DNA of 64,000 nucleotides from Clostridium beijerinckii (GTDB lineage Bacteria > Bacillota > Clostridia > Clostridiales > Clostridiaceae). Below are positions 25,424 through 34,564 of this stretch, one piece after another (positions within the stretch are counted from its first letter, which is position 1; every line of letters starts with the position of its first letter). The position numbers and the translations under genes are program-made. The DNA lies in assembly GCF_036699995.1 (NCBI RefSeq), contig NZ_CP144906.1:2557001-2621000 (forward strand). Reading direction: 5' to 3'. The notes under the pieces are model-generated. The model did no database searches. It was not told the origin of the DNA and saw only the letters and a list, made by a program, of their open reading frames with translations.

Positions 25424-26542
25424 ATGAGTAATGAGATTATAGGTACAAAGAGAAATAGTCCACCTTTTCGATATGATATAGTTGGAAGTTTTCTTAGAAC
25501 TGATGAAATTAAGATTGCACGGAAACAATATAATAGTGGAGAAATAAATGCTCAAGAGCTAAGAAATATTGAAGACATAGAAATAAGAAAGCTCATAGAA
25601 AAGGAAAAAGAAATAGGGTTAATAGCTGTTACTGATGGAGAGTTTAGGAGATCATGGTGGCATCTTGATTTTTTTGTTGGAATAGAAGGTACAAAGAAAA
25701 TAACATTAAATCAAGGAGGTAGTGTTCAAGGATCTAGAACAAAAGCTGAAAGCTTTCAAATTGTTGACAAGATAAGATTTAATAAGCATCCAATGTTAGA
25801 GCATTTTAAGTATTTAAATAGCATTGTTAAAGATCAAAATATTGCTAAATTTACTATTCCATCACCATCTCTCTTTCATTTTGTTCAAAGTCACAATAAA
25901 AATAATGTATATGGCAGTGATGAAGAGCTGATGGAAGACATTATTAGTGTTTACAAATCTGCAATAAAGGAGTTTTACGATGCAGGCTGTCGTTATTTGC
26001 AGTTTGATGATACTGCATGGGGAACCCTATGTAGCGAAAGACATAGAAGTTATTTTAGGAGTCAGGGAATTGACCCAGAAGCTCTTTCGAAGAATTATGT
26101 AAGATTGATAAATGAGAGCGTCAAAGAAAAGCCAGAAGATATGATCATAACTTTGCATGTTTGTCGTGGAAATCTACATTCAATAGGATTTGCATCAGGT
26201 GGATATGAACCTATTGCAGAAGAATTATTTTCTAATGCTAAGGTGGATGGATTTTTTCTTGAATATGATAGTGAAAGATGCGGAGATTTTAAGCCACTAA
26301 GATTTATAAATGATCAGTTTGTTGTATTGGGACTTGTAACAACAAAGCATGGAGGTCTTGAAAGTAAAGAGCAATTAAAAAATCGTATTGCAGAAGCTTC
26401 TCAATATGTAGATATTAATAAACTTTGTCTAAGTCCACAGTGCGGTTTTGCATCAACAGAAGAAGGAAATATAATTACCGAAGAAGAACAATGGGAGAAA
26501 ATTAAACTTGTTATTGAAACAGCTAATGAAATTTGGAAGTGA
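25424..26542 (+). CDS. MetE C-terminal-like methyltransferase, paralog 1
   Basis: Half-length (372 aa) relative of cobalamin-independent methionine synthase, corresponding to its catalytic C-terminal barrel, like B. subtilis YxjG/YxjH. Zinc ligands are kept: LHVCRGN (His245, Cys247), FFLEYDSERCGDF (Glu), LSPQCGFAST (Cys). RRSWWHLDFF and YLQFDDTAWG line the substrate end. ATG 25424 chosen (GGAGG 5 nt upstream) over ATG 25412. It may transfer a methyl group to homocysteine or another thiol; the methyl donor is unknown. Confidence 0.85.
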   Translation: MSNEIIGTKRNSPPFRYDIVGSFLRTDEIKIARKQYNSGEINAQELRNIEDIEIRKLIEKEKEIGLIAVTDGEFRRSWWHLDFFVGIEGTKKITLNQGGSVQGSRTKAESFQIVDKIRFNKHPMLEHFKYLNSIVKDQNIAKFTIPSPSLFHFVQSHNKNNVYGSDEELMEDIISVYKSAIKEFYDAGCRYLQFDDTAWGTLCSERHRSYFRSQGIDPEALSKNYVRLINESVKEKPEDMIITLHVCRGNLHSIGFASGGYEPIAEELFSNAKVDGFFLEYDSERCGDFKPLRFINDQFVVLGLVTTKHGGLESKEQLKNRIAEASQYVDINKLCLSPQCGFASTEEGNIITEEEQWEKIKLVIETANEIWK

Positions 26543-26663
26543 ATTTGTTTGTTATAGGAAAAAATTATAGCCAGTAATAGTTTTTTGAAGTTACCTTACT
26601 TGGGGTTAAACATGCTATACTGATTTCAAGAATAAAGCAAGGCAATTAAGGGGGATTAAAAAA

Positions 26664-27800
26664 ATGAGTATAGAATTTAAAAATGCAAAACAAAGAAGTG
26701 TTGCACCATTTAGGGCTGATATTGTAGGAAGTTTTTTACGACCAGAGGTAATTAAAGAGGCGCGTGCTAAATTTCAAAATCAAGAAATTTTAAGTAGTGA
26801 ATTAAGAAGAATAGAAGATGAAGAAATAATAAAATTAGTGAAAAAACAAAAGGAACTTGGACTTAAAGCAGTAACAGATGGAGAATTTAGGCGCTCATGG
26901 TGGCATCTTGATTTTATGTGGGGATTAGATGGAGTAGAAAAACGTGTACTAGAAGCAGGCTATAAATTTAATGGGTTAGAAACTAGAGCAGAAACAGCCA
27001 CATTAACAGGAAAAATAGATTTTAGTAATCATCCGATGCTTGAACATTATAAATTTTTAAGAAGTATCTCTGGAGATGATATAGTGGCTAGACAGACGAT
27101 TCCAGCACCAGCACAATTTCTTGCAGAACTTCAACGTGGTGAAAATAAGGAGATTACAGAATCTATTTATAAAAACATAGATGAGTTAATTTTAGATATT
27201 GCAAATGCTTACAAAAAAGCTATTAAAGCATTTTATAACGAAGGTTGCAGAAATCTTCAACTTGACGATTGTACTTGGGGTATGCTTTGTGATAAAAAAT
27301 ATTGGGAAGCTAGACAACAAGAAGGCGTAGATACAAATGACATTGCTAAACTATACGCAAAGGTAAACAACTTAGCAATTGAAGACCATCCTGAAGATTT
27401 GGTTATTACAATGCATGTTTGCCGTGGAAATTATAATTCAACATGGGCAGGGTCTGGTGGATATGAACCAGTGGCAGAAATTCTTTTTGGAACTGTAAAT
27501 GTAGATGGGTTTTATCTAGAGTATGATACAGATCGTGCAGGAGATTTTGCACCATTAAGATTTATTAAAAATCAACAAGTAGTTTTAGGGTTAATAAGTT
27601 CCAAGACAGGAATATTAGAAAATAAAGAAGAAGTTAAAGAAAGAATTAGAGAAGCAACAAAATACGTAGATATTAACCAAGTTTGCTTAAGTCCACAATG
27701 TGGTTTTGCCTCTACTGAGGAGGGAAATATTCTAACAGAAGAAGAACAATGGAATAAGATAAAGCTAGTAAGAGAAATTTCAGAAGAAATTTGGAAATAA
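26664..27800 (+). CDS. MetE C-terminal-like methyltransferase, paralog 2
   Basis: Second copy of the same family, 378 aa, clearly related to the preceding gene throughout (VGSFLRP, DGEFRRSWWHLDF, GCRNLQLDDCTWG, MHVCRGNYNST, YLEYDTDRAGDF, LSPQCGFASTEEGN). The zinc residues are intact, so both copies should be active. ATG 26664 after AAGGGGG. The 121-bp gap contains an extended -10 (TGCTATACT, about 26612), so this copy may have its own promoter. The paralogs differ most in the central insert (LAELQRGENKEITESIY here), hinting at different substrates. Confidence 0.85.
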   Translation: MSIEFKNAKQRSVAPFRADIVGSFLRPEVIKEARAKFQNQEILSSELRRIEDEEIIKLVKKQKELGLKAVTDGEFRRSWWHLDFMWGLDGVEKRVLEAGYKFNGLETRAETATLTGKIDFSNHPMLEHYKFLRSISGDDIVARQTIPAPAQFLAELQRGENKEITESIYKNIDELILDIANAYKKAIKAFYNEGCRNLQLDDCTWGMLCDKKYWEARQQEGVDTNDIAKLYAKVNNLAIEDHPEDLVITMHVCRGNYNSTWAGSGGYEPVAEILFGTVNVDGFYLEYDTDRAGDFAPLRFIKNQQVVLGLISSKTGILENKEEVKERIREATKYVDINQVCLSPQCGFASTEEGNILTEEEQWNKIKLVREISEEIWK

Positions 27801-27891
27801 AAATATATGATTTCTTCCTTAAGTGAGTATAATATAATTATATTTATAGGCTAATTTGAAAGATAAAAAGCAAATTAGAAGGAGGATTTAA

Positions 27892-28656
27892 ATGAGAGTA
27901 ATGACCTTTAATTTAAGACGCGATGTTCCTATAGATTTTAATGATAGATGGAATAATAGAAGGAGCTTGGCTTATAACGTAATAAATGAGTATAAATGCG
28001 ATATAATAGGGGTTCAGGAAATTAAAGATAATATGCTTAATGATATTAAAGAAAATATTGAAGGATATAATATTATTGGAGCTCCAAGAGGGAAAAAAGT
28101 TTCTTCAGAAAGAAATAGTTTATTAATCTCTAGAAATTATTTAATTGAAGATTATAAAACTTTCTGGCTATCTGAAACTCCAGATAAGATAGGAAGCCGC
28201 GTATGGTACTCATATCTTCCAAGAATTTGTACAACAGCTATTTTACAAATGGATAATGGAAGAAGAGTTAGGGTTTGTAATACTCATTTAGATAATCTGC
28301 TTCCAAAGGCAAGAATGTATGGTTTAAAAAAGATTTTAGAATTCATAGAAGATGAAAAACTTCCAGTTATATTAATGGGGGATTTTAATGATAGACCTAA
28401 TAGTAAGTTGATTAAAAGTCTTAAAGAGGGGAAAATATCAAGTAAAAAATTATTACCAGTACAAGACGTAAATATGGGGTTATATAATGAATCTACAATA
28501 GGAAATTTCAAAAGGTCAGGAAAAGGGCTTCATATAGATTATATATTTGTATCGGAGGAAATAGATGTAGTTAATGCTGAAATAATTAAATATAATGTTA
28601 ATGGGAAGTATCCCTCTGACCATTATCCGTTAATGGCAGATATATTAGTAAAATAG
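27892..28656 (+). CDS. Endonuclease/exonuclease/phosphatase family protein
   Basis: EEP fold: MRVMTFNLRRDV (metal Asn), IIGVQEIKDN (metal Glu), VCNTHLDNLLPKAR, VILMGDFNDRPNSK (Asp/Asn), HIDYIFVS and SDHYPLMAD (Asp-His). 254 aa, no signal peptide, so cytoplasmic. More like the small phosphodiesterase group than exonuclease III. ATG 27892 after GGAGG. Substrate unknown. Confidence 0.85.
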   Translation: MRVMTFNLRRDVPIDFNDRWNNRRSLAYNVINEYKCDIIGVQEIKDNMLNDIKENIEGYNIIGAPRGKKVSSERNSLLISRNYLIEDYKTFWLSETPDKIGSRVWYSYLPRICTTAILQMDNGRRVRVCNTHLDNLLPKARMYGLKKILEFIEDEKLPVILMGDFNDRPNSKLIKSLKEGKISSKKLLPVQDVNMGLYNESTIGNFKRSGKGLHIDYIFVSEEIDVVNAEIIKYNVNGKYPSDHYPLMADILVK

Positions 28657-28732
28657 ATTATATCGTAATCAATTCAAGTAATAATAGAAGAGTTGTATAT
28701 TTAGTATATAAATAGAGAATATATGGCTTGGA

Positions 28733-28872
28733 ATTATGTTATAATTTACAGAGATTATAAATATTTTAATCCTAAAAGCTACGAATATATTTATTATTTC
28801 TAGCGATGATGATTCTAAAGCTTTAGCAAAAATGTAGGTATATTTATCTAATAAGTCAGATCTTTAAATTGA
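28733..28872 (+). repeat. H-family element, copy E (core lacking)
   Basis: ATTATAAATATTTTAATCC, AAAAGCTACG, ATTTCTAG, GCTTTAGCA and AATAAGTC...TTTAAATTG match copies B and C in order; the inner hairpin core is missing. Confidence 0.55.
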
Positions 28873-28901
28873 ATATATAAAAATTTAAATAAAGCATTAG
28901 T

Positions 28902-28945
28902 AAAAAAAACTTGGAATTCTAAGATTATGAATCCAAGTTTTTTTA
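28902..28945 (+). terminator. Terminator between H and R repeats
   Basis: AAAAAAACTTGGA-TTC pairs with GAATCCAAGTTTTTTT over TAAGATTAT. It is directly followed by TTGTCTAGG, the 5' end of an R repeat. Confidence 0.85.
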
Positions 28946-29079
28946 TTGTCTAGGGAAATATAAGAATTTTGAATTTTGAAAGCTGGTTATATCAATGGTT
29001 AAGAGGATGTTGGCTTGTAAAAATATTATTAAGAATGAGCGTGGCGCAGCCACTTTTTTTCTTCTCTAGAAATTTATAT
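28946..29079 (+). repeat. R-family repeat, copy b (intact)
   Basis: TTGTCTAGGGAAATATAAG start, central TATATCAATGGTTAAGAGG, GTGGCGCAGCCAC at 29041-29053, then CTCTAGAAATTTAT. Most complete copy, without IS insertion. The remaining stretch to 29306 shows no gene. Confidence 0.75.
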
Positions 29080-29306
29080 TGCAGTGAAATCTCAAGCTAC
29101 ACAGTCGGATGGGATTTTGTTGCTATGTGATTTTTACTAAATTAAGAAGTTGAAGTTATACTTTATGTTGATCGTGTTGGATATAAATACATAATGACCC
29201 AATTAACTTTAAATTGAAGAAAAAGTGTTATATAATAGTATATATTGTAAATAAATTAAAAATAAAATAAAAAAATATATTATCTATATAAAGGAGAATA
29301 AATTTA

Positions 29307-29828
29307 TTGTCGAAATTAGAGAAATGTGTATGCGTAACATACATATGTTTAGCAATTGTATTAGGTGGGCTTGCAGCTTATTATAAAGTAACATTTGGTG
29401 AAATAAATTACAGCAGCTTAATAGCTAGAAAAGATAAGGATACCTCTGATGCAAATGATAATACTACTAATAAAAATGAGAATATAGAAAAAGTATTAAC
29501 TGCCGCACCCAAAGTGCCGATAAAAGCAGAATTAACAGCCTACTGCAATTGCGCTATATGTTCAGAAGCCTGGGGCTCAGAAACCGCAATGCAGACCCAT
29601 ACTAGAGTTGGAACTATAGCTGTACCTAAAAATATTCCGTTAGGAAGTAAAATATATATTCCGGATTTAAAAGATTACAAAGATGACGGTATTTTTGATG
29701 CAGAAGATAGAGGTGGCGCAGTTAAAGTTAAAAGTGATGGCACCTATATAATAGATGTGTGGCTTCCAACCCATGAGCAAGTCAAGGAATTTGGAAGAAA
29801 AAAGACTACAGTTTATTTAATAAAATAA
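29307..29828 (+). CDS. Membrane-anchored 3D-domain protein
   Basis: N-terminal membrane anchor (VCVTYICLAIVLGGLAAYY, residues 8-26), a Thr/Asn/Asp-rich spacer, then a 3D domain (AELTAYCNCAICSE..., VAVPKNIPLGSKIYIP, FDAEDRGGAVK, IDVWLPTHEQVKEFG), related to the MltA/RlpA double-psi barrel and found in cell-wall and germination proteins such as YabE and Sps-like proteins. The Asp residues of DAEDRGG and IDVW are the 3D signature. 173 aa. TTG start 29307 after AAGGAGA. Probably acts on peptidoglycan outside the membrane. Confidence 0.82.
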   Translation: MSKLEKCVCVTYICLAIVLGGLAAYYKVTFGEINYSSLIARKDKDTSDANDNTTNKNENIEKVLTAAPKVPIKAELTAYCNCAICSEAWGSETAMQTHTRVGTIAVPKNIPLGSKIYIPDLKDYKDDGIFDAEDRGGAVKVKSDGTYIIDVWLPTHEQVKEFGRKKTTVYLIK

Positions 29829-30065
29829 TAGTAGCTTGAAGTTTTTCTAATATTCAATTAAAATTATGTTAGTATGAGGAAATAAAGCAAGAAAAAAATA
29901 GAATATATATATTGTAAAAACAGTCCTTCATTATAATTCTAAAAAATATTACAAGAATTTTAGCTGTAATTGTGAATTGTGAAATGTGCATTGTGAATTG
30001 CAATATATATTACATATATTTTGTTAAGAAGAGTCTTTTTTTAGACTAAGGGGGACAATAGGCTT

Positions 30066-30746
30066 ATGGGTCAATCAAAAGAAAATGATCAAATATTTTG
30101 GGACAGTAGAGAAAACATTATATCACCAGAATTAGTTGAAGAAAGAATAGAAGAGATGAATGAAACGTTACTTGTTTATAGATCAGCAATAAAGGAAGTT
30201 AAGACTAAATTAGATATTTTAGATGATGAACTTAAGATAAAGAGGAAGAGGAATCCGATTGAATACATGAAATCCAGAGTGAAGACTCCAAGCAGTATTA
30301 TGGATAAACTTAAACGTAAAGGGTTCGAGATGAGTATTGAATCTGCTAAAAAGAATTTAAATGATATTGCGGGAATTAGAGTTATCTGTTCTTTTGTAGG
30401 TGATATATATGATATTGCCAATATGCTAATAAGACAGGATGATATAACACTAATTGAAGAAAAAGATTATATAAACAGTCCTAAGCCAAATGGCTATAGA
30501 AGTCTTCATTTAGTTATAGAGGTTCCAATATTTTTTTCGGATCATGTAGAGCCAGTCAGAGTTGAAGTTCAAATTAGAACGATAGCTATGGACTTTTGGG
30601 CTAGTCTTGAGCATAAATTATATTATAAGACATCTGGAGATGGACCACTGCATATTACACAAGACCTAAAGGAATGTGCAGAGCTTATAGCATCTACAGA
30701 TATGAGAATGCAAGATATACAAAGAGAGGTAGAAAAACTAAGATAG
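30066..30746 (+). CDS. Small alarmone synthetase (GTP pyrophosphokinase)
   Basis: Stand-alone (p)ppGpp synthetase, RelP/RelQ (YwaC/YjbM) type, without hydrolase or regulatory domains. RelA_SpoT core: PIEYMKSRVKTPSSIMDKLKRKG, DIAGIRVICSFVGDIYDIA, INSPKPNGYRSLHLVIEVP, VEVQIRTIAMDFWASLEHKLYYK. 226 aa. ATG 30066 after AGGGGGACAA; a small AGTCT/AGACT hairpin lies upstream at about 30031-30046. The nitroreductase gene starts 13 bp after it. Confidence 0.9.
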   Translation: MGQSKENDQIFWDSRENIISPELVEERIEEMNETLLVYRSAIKEVKTKLDILDDELKIKRKRNPIEYMKSRVKTPSSIMDKLKRKGFEMSIESAKKNLNDIAGIRVICSFVGDIYDIANMLIRQDDITLIEEKDYINSPKPNGYRSLHLVIEVPIFFSDHVEPVRVEVQIRTIAMDFWASLEHKLYYKTSGDGPLHITQDLKECAELIASTDMRMQDIQREVEKLR

Positions 30747-30759
30747 GTGGGTTGTTAAA

Positions 30760-31326
30760 ATGATAAAAGAGCTTGTATTGAAAAATAGATCATATAGGAG
30801 GTTTTATCAGGATAAGAGTATTGAAATGAATACTTTAAGAGAATTGGTAGATTTAGCGAGACTATCACCATCAGGAGCTAATAAACAAGTGTTAAAATAC
30901 ATTTTATCAAATGAAAAAGAACAAAATGAAAAAATAAGTAAATGCATATTTTGGGCAGGTTACTATAAGGATTGGGATGGTCCTAAAGAAGGTGAAAAAC
31001 CAAGTGCTTATATAGTAGTGCTAAAAGATACAAGTCTTGGCCAAGGTGCATCACAAGATGATGGCATAGCAGTACAAAGTATGTTACTTGGAGCTGTTGA
31101 AAATAATTTGGGCGGATGCATTATAGGAAATATAGATAGAAAGAATTTAAGAGAAGAACTAAATTTAGATGAAAAATTTGAAATTGCTTTGGTAGTAGCT
31201 CTTGGTTATCCTAAAGAAGAAGTAGTTATAGAAAATATAAATGAATCTGGAGATGTGAAGTATTGGAGAGATGACAACCAAGTACATCATGTTCCAAAAA
31301 GAACATTGGGTGATTTGATTTTATAA
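30760..31326 (+). CDS. Nitroreductase family protein
   Basis: FMN-dependent nitroreductase fold: LKNRSYRRFYQDKSIEM (FMN-binding Arg), LARLSPSGANKQVLKYILS, DGIAVQSMLLGAVENNLGGCIIGN, VALGYPKEEV. 188 aa. ATG 30760, 13 bp after the alarmone synthetase, so cotranscribed. Electron donor and substrate cannot be told from sequence. Confidence 0.88.
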   Translation: MIKELVLKNRSYRRFYQDKSIEMNTLRELVDLARLSPSGANKQVLKYILSNEKEQNEKISKCIFWAGYYKDWDGPKEGEKPSAYIVVLKDTSLGQGASQDDGIAVQSMLLGAVENNLGGCIIGNIDRKNLREELNLDEKFEIALVVALGYPKEEVVIENINESGDVKYWRDDNQVHHVPKRTLGDLIL

Positions 31327-31618
31327 GTAGTGAACTCGAATCTATTATTTGATGTGAATCGGTTAAGCAGACAGCTCAAAAGTGATGCTCCCGATCTTGT
31401 ATTTGGCTATAAGTGAAGAGTTCTTAATTGCAGAATAGCTGTTTAATTTATAGGTGAAGAACTTTCTCTGTGAGCATCTATGATTTAATGATGGTTGCTT
31501 ACTCTGTGAGTATCCAGTGAACAAATGAGAATTCATTTTCTTTAAAAAATATTGATATAATAGTGTGATTTTGAACATACTATACTTGTTACTTTGTAGA
31601 AAAAGGAGAATAGTATAT

Positions 31619-31822
31619 ATGGAAAGAATACATTATAATGTTGATGGATTAGCAAATGAAAATATGAAAACACAAGTTAAGAATGCACTGGAAAAAATCC
31701 AAGGTGTAGATAAGGTTTGTGTAGATCTTGCACGTGGAAGCGTTGAAGTAGTATATAATGCTCCTGCAACAGTAGAAGAAATCAAAAGCTGTATAGAGAA
31801 TACAGGACATGATGCTAGATAA
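31619..31822 (+). CDS. HMA-like protein lacking CxxC, 67 aa
   Basis: Ferredoxin-like heavy-metal-associated domain: IHYNVDGLANENMKTQVKNAL, IQGVDKVCVDLARGSVEVVYN, IKSCIENTGHDAR. The metal loop that should read GMTCxxC is GLANENM, so both metal cysteines are missing. ATG 31619 after AAAGGAGA; an in-frame codon further upstream has no ribosome site. Monocistronic, with a strong terminator. The 290-bp stretch before it is non-coding; a TATAAT at about 31555 may be its -10. Confidence 0.82.
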   Translation: MERIHYNVDGLANENMKTQVKNALEKIQGVDKVCVDLARGSVEVVYNAPATVEEIKSCIENTGHDAR

Positions 31823-31848
31823 AAGAAAATATCTTTTTAGATTTGTTG

Positions 31849-31890
31849 CTAAAGAGGAATGTATTTAGGTTTACATTCCTCTTTAGTTTT
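31849..31890. terminator. Strong bidirectional terminator
   Basis: CTAAAGAGGAATGTA and its exact inverse flank 8 nt, followed by TTTTTA. It serves the HMA-like gene and probably the convergent YjbQ gene. Confidence 0.9.
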
Positions 31891-31916
31891 TATGTAAATA
31901 TAAAATTTAACCAGGA

Positions 31917-32324
31917 TTAGCCTTCTATTATTTTTACATAAAACATTCTATCTCTAGGACCATCAAACTCACAGAAATATACGTTTTGCCATCGTCCTAA
32001 AATTAGATTGCCATTATTTAAAATAAGAGTTTGTGAAGCACCTACTGTTGAAGATTTTAGGTGAGAATGTGAATTCCCTTCAAAATGCTTATAATTCGGA
32101 TCTGTGGTTGGGTAAATTTTTTCAAAACCATATATTAAATCGCTAACTACATCTGGATCTGCATTTTCATTTATAGTTATTCCAGCGGTAGTATGAGGGC
32201 AATAAACTACTATGATTCCATTTCTAATATTACTGTTTTTAATATCTTCTCTTATATAAGAAGTTATATCAACCATCGATTGTCTAGGTTTAATTTCGAG
32301 GGAGTGTTTAAATAAATTTGACAT
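31917..32324 (-). CDS. YjbQ/UPF0047 family protein
   Basis: 135 aa. Signature VYCPHTTAGITINENADPDV, HSHLKSSTVGAS, LGRWQNVYFCEFDGPRDRMFYV. The family has a weak secondary thiamine-phosphate synthase activity in E. coli, but its main role is unclear. ATG with GGAGG on the minus strand. Confidence 0.92.
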   Translation of the reverse strand: MSNLFKHSLEIKPRQSMVDITSYIREDIKNSNIRNGIIVVYCPHTTAGITINENADPDVVSDLIYGFEKIYPTTDPNYKHFEGNSHSHLKSSTVGASQTLILNNGNLILGRWQNVYFCEFDGPRDRMFYVKIIEG

Positions 32325-32605
32325 AATAAAGCCTCCTTAACATTGTTTTTACATAATATTATAATATACCAATTATGTAAATATATAAACAATTTTATAA
32401 GTCTATATTGTAATAATAGACTTAGATTTTAGATTCTAATGAACCAGATGATTTATTGGAAGTAGAATGCAGAAACTTAATTGAACCATATATGCAGCAG
32501 TGTAATTGAATTTTTTTATTCTCTAGGAATTTTAAGTCTATTTTATAAATTATGTTAATAAAAATAATAGTAAATATAGATTTTTGATTTGGAGAGGATA
32601 AGAAA

Positions 32606-33061
32606 ATGATAAAAACTATTAGTTTTAAATATATATTAATGTTAGGAACTTTATTAAGTATTGTATTTGCACTTCAATTAATTTATGATGTAAAGGCAAA
32701 TGGAGAATGGGTATATGTAAACAATAGCTGGCGATATTATAGTGGTCCCGAACAAAATACTGGTTGGTATAAATACAAAGATAATTGGTATTATTTAGAT
32801 GAAAACGGTATGGCAAAAACCGGATGGCTTAAAAGTGAAGGCAAGTGGTATTATCTAGACACAGTTACAGGAAAAATGCTGACTGGATGGATTCAAAATA
32901 GAGGGAATTGGTATTATCTAAATAGTTCTGGAGAAATGGTGACAGGATGGCTTAGATATAATGGAAATTTATATTATTTAAATTCCTCTGGAGTAATGGT
33001 TAAGGACATATATATTGGAACCTATTATTTAGGACCAGATGGGGCGTGGGAGGAAGGATAG
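32606..33061 (+). CDS. Secreted cell-wall-binding repeat protein
   Basis: N-terminal signal/anchor (MIKTISFKYILMLGTLLSIVFALQLIYDVKA) and then only glucan/choline-binding type repeats of about 20 aa: GWYKYKDNWYYLDENGMAKT, GWLKSEGKWYYLD, GWIQNRGNWYYLNSSGEMVT, GWLRYNGNLYYLNSSG. No catalytic domain. 151 aa. It should leave the cell and bind wall polymers, perhaps as an adaptor. ATG 32606 after GGAGAGGAT. Confidence 0.87.
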   Translation: MIKTISFKYILMLGTLLSIVFALQLIYDVKANGEWVYVNNSWRYYSGPEQNTGWYKYKDNWYYLDENGMAKTGWLKSEGKWYYLDTVTGKMLTGWIQNRGNWYYLNSSGEMVTGWLRYNGNLYYLNSSGVMVKDIYIGTYYLGPDGAWEEG

Positions 33062-33127
33062 ATATTTGAAATAAATTATCTTATAGATATACAGTGAAAT
33101 TACCAATCTGTAAAAACTTGAAAAAAG

Positions 33128-33182
33128 AAAAAATACTATTTCAAAATGTATTGGTAAAAAACATTGAGAGATAGTATTTTTT
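33128..33182. terminator. Terminator between convergent genes
   Basis: AAAAAATACTAT and its inverse ATAGTATTTTTT flank a 31-nt loop. Confidence 0.65.
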
Positions 33183-33241
33183 ATAATAATTTTATATCTA
33201 AAAAGAAAAAAGCTTGTCCTAGAAAATGCTAAATTGTAGCT

Positions 33242-33631
33242 TTATTGACCTATCAACTTATCGTTTTCAAAGATATGTTCAATTAACCAATCATTTAAAA
33301 GTTGTAATAGAGTAGAAATCGATTCATTCTGATTTTCATCAATACTCCTAAAATCTACTTCATTAATTCTTTTTATAAAAGCGTCATGTTCTATCTTTTG
33401 AGTGAACATTCTTTTATAGTTAATTTTCTTCATATATTCTTCTTCTGCTTTAAAATGGAATGAGGTATAATCACGTAGCTCATCTACTAACTCTAATATG
33501 TCATCATATTTATCAGTTGTAAAATCATTTTTTAGTAAATTGTAAGCTTTGTCTGCTATTTCGAAGAGAACTTTGTGCTGTTCGTCAATAAAATCAATTC
33601 CAGTCTTAAATTCTTCTTTAAATTCATACAT
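33242..33631 (-). CDS. Bacteriohemerythrin
   Basis: O2-binding four-helix diiron protein. Ligand motifs: GIDFIDEQHKVLFEI (His19), TSFHFKAEEEYM (His and Glu), IEHDAFIKRI (His), WLIEHIFENDKLIG (His and Asp). 129 aa, the normal single-domain length. Likely an oxygen buffer or sensor in an anaerobe. Confidence 0.92.
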   Translation of the reverse strand: MYEFKEEFKTGIDFIDEQHKVLFEIADKAYNLLKNDFTTDKYDDILELVDELRDYTSFHFKAEEEYMKKINYKRMFTQKIEHDAFIKRINEVDFRSIDENQNESISTLLQLLNDWLIEHIFENDKLIGQ

Positions 33632-33837
33632 TAAATGTTACCTTCTTTCTTATAATTGTATAATTACATATAAAATAATTATATATCACTTTTGTAAAAT
33701 TTTCTAGATAAGGGATAAAGATAATTCCTATCAATAAGAGTAAATAACATTGGTATATATAAGAAACTATATAAATCCTGCTAAATTAATGATACAGTAG
33801 TATTAGAAAAATTTACAGCAATTATCAATATAAACTA

Positions 33838-33924
33838 TATATTGCACTTAAGTTTTTACATTTTAAGATTAATTGGTCTCTTTTTTATTAATATTTTAAA
33901 CGTAAACTCGCTATTGCAATGCAA
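33838..33924 (-). repeat. P-family repeat, diverged copy
   Basis: TTGCACTTAAGTTTTTACAT with TTAATTGGTC and CGTAAACTCGCTATTGCAA correspond in order to the copy at 11644-11738. The 33640-33960 stretch has no gene. Confidence 0.5.
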
Positions 33925-33963
33925 AAACTATAAAAAAATAAATGAGAAAAGGAATTGGAATTT

Positions 33964-34509
33964 ATGGAAGTGATTCAGAACATAGATAATAATATTTTAG
34001 AATTTATACAAATCCATATGAGGACTCCCATTTTAGATAAGGTTATGCCACTAATAACTATACTTGGAAGCAAACTTACTATATGGACGTTTATTGCTTT
34101 AATACTTATAGTAGGAAAAAAATATAGGAAGTATGGTATTATGATCATATGCTCTTTGATATTATGTTTTATTGTAGGAAATTTAGGTTTAAAACCTTTG
34201 GTAGCCAGAACTCGTCCTTTTAATGCTGAACCAATATTAAATATGATTCATATGAAGCTGCCAACAGATTTTTCTTTTCCGTCAGGCCATACTATGTGTT
34301 CATTTGCACCAGCAACTATAATTAATTATATGAATAAGAGAGCTGGGATACTTGCATTAACTCTAAGTACATTAATAGGCTTTTCAAGGTTATACTTGTA
34401 TGTACATTATCCATCAGATGTTTTTGCAGCGATGGTTATTGGGCTTTTAATAGGTAATTTAGTTATTGCAGCATTTAATAAAAGAGCATTAAGTTCTATT
34501 TTGAGCTAA
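33964..34509 (+). CDS. PAP2-family phosphatase (membrane)
   Basis: Lipid or undecaprenyl-pyrophosphate phosphatase type. The three PAP2 motifs are present: KPLVARTRPF (K-x6-RP), FPSGHTMCSF (PSGH), SRLYLYVHYPSDVFAA (SR-x5-H-x3-D). Five to six hydrophobic segments. About 181 aa. ATG 33964 (AAAGGA 10 nt upstream) is preferred to TTG 33955. Likely partner of the VanZ-like gene 55 bp downstream; both act in the membrane. Confidence 0.88.
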   Translation: MEVIQNIDNNILEFIQIHMRTPILDKVMPLITILGSKLTIWTFIALILIVGKKYRKYGIMIICSLILCFIVGNLGLKPLVARTRPFNAEPILNMIHMKLPTDFSFPSGHTMCSFAPATIINYMNKRAGILALTLSTLIGFSRLYLYVHYPSDVFAAMVIGLLIGNLVIAAFNKRALSSILS

Positions 34510-34564
34510 ACCAAGTTACTATTGATTCCGATGTGATTTTTGAAGATGAAAGGAGATGTTAAGA

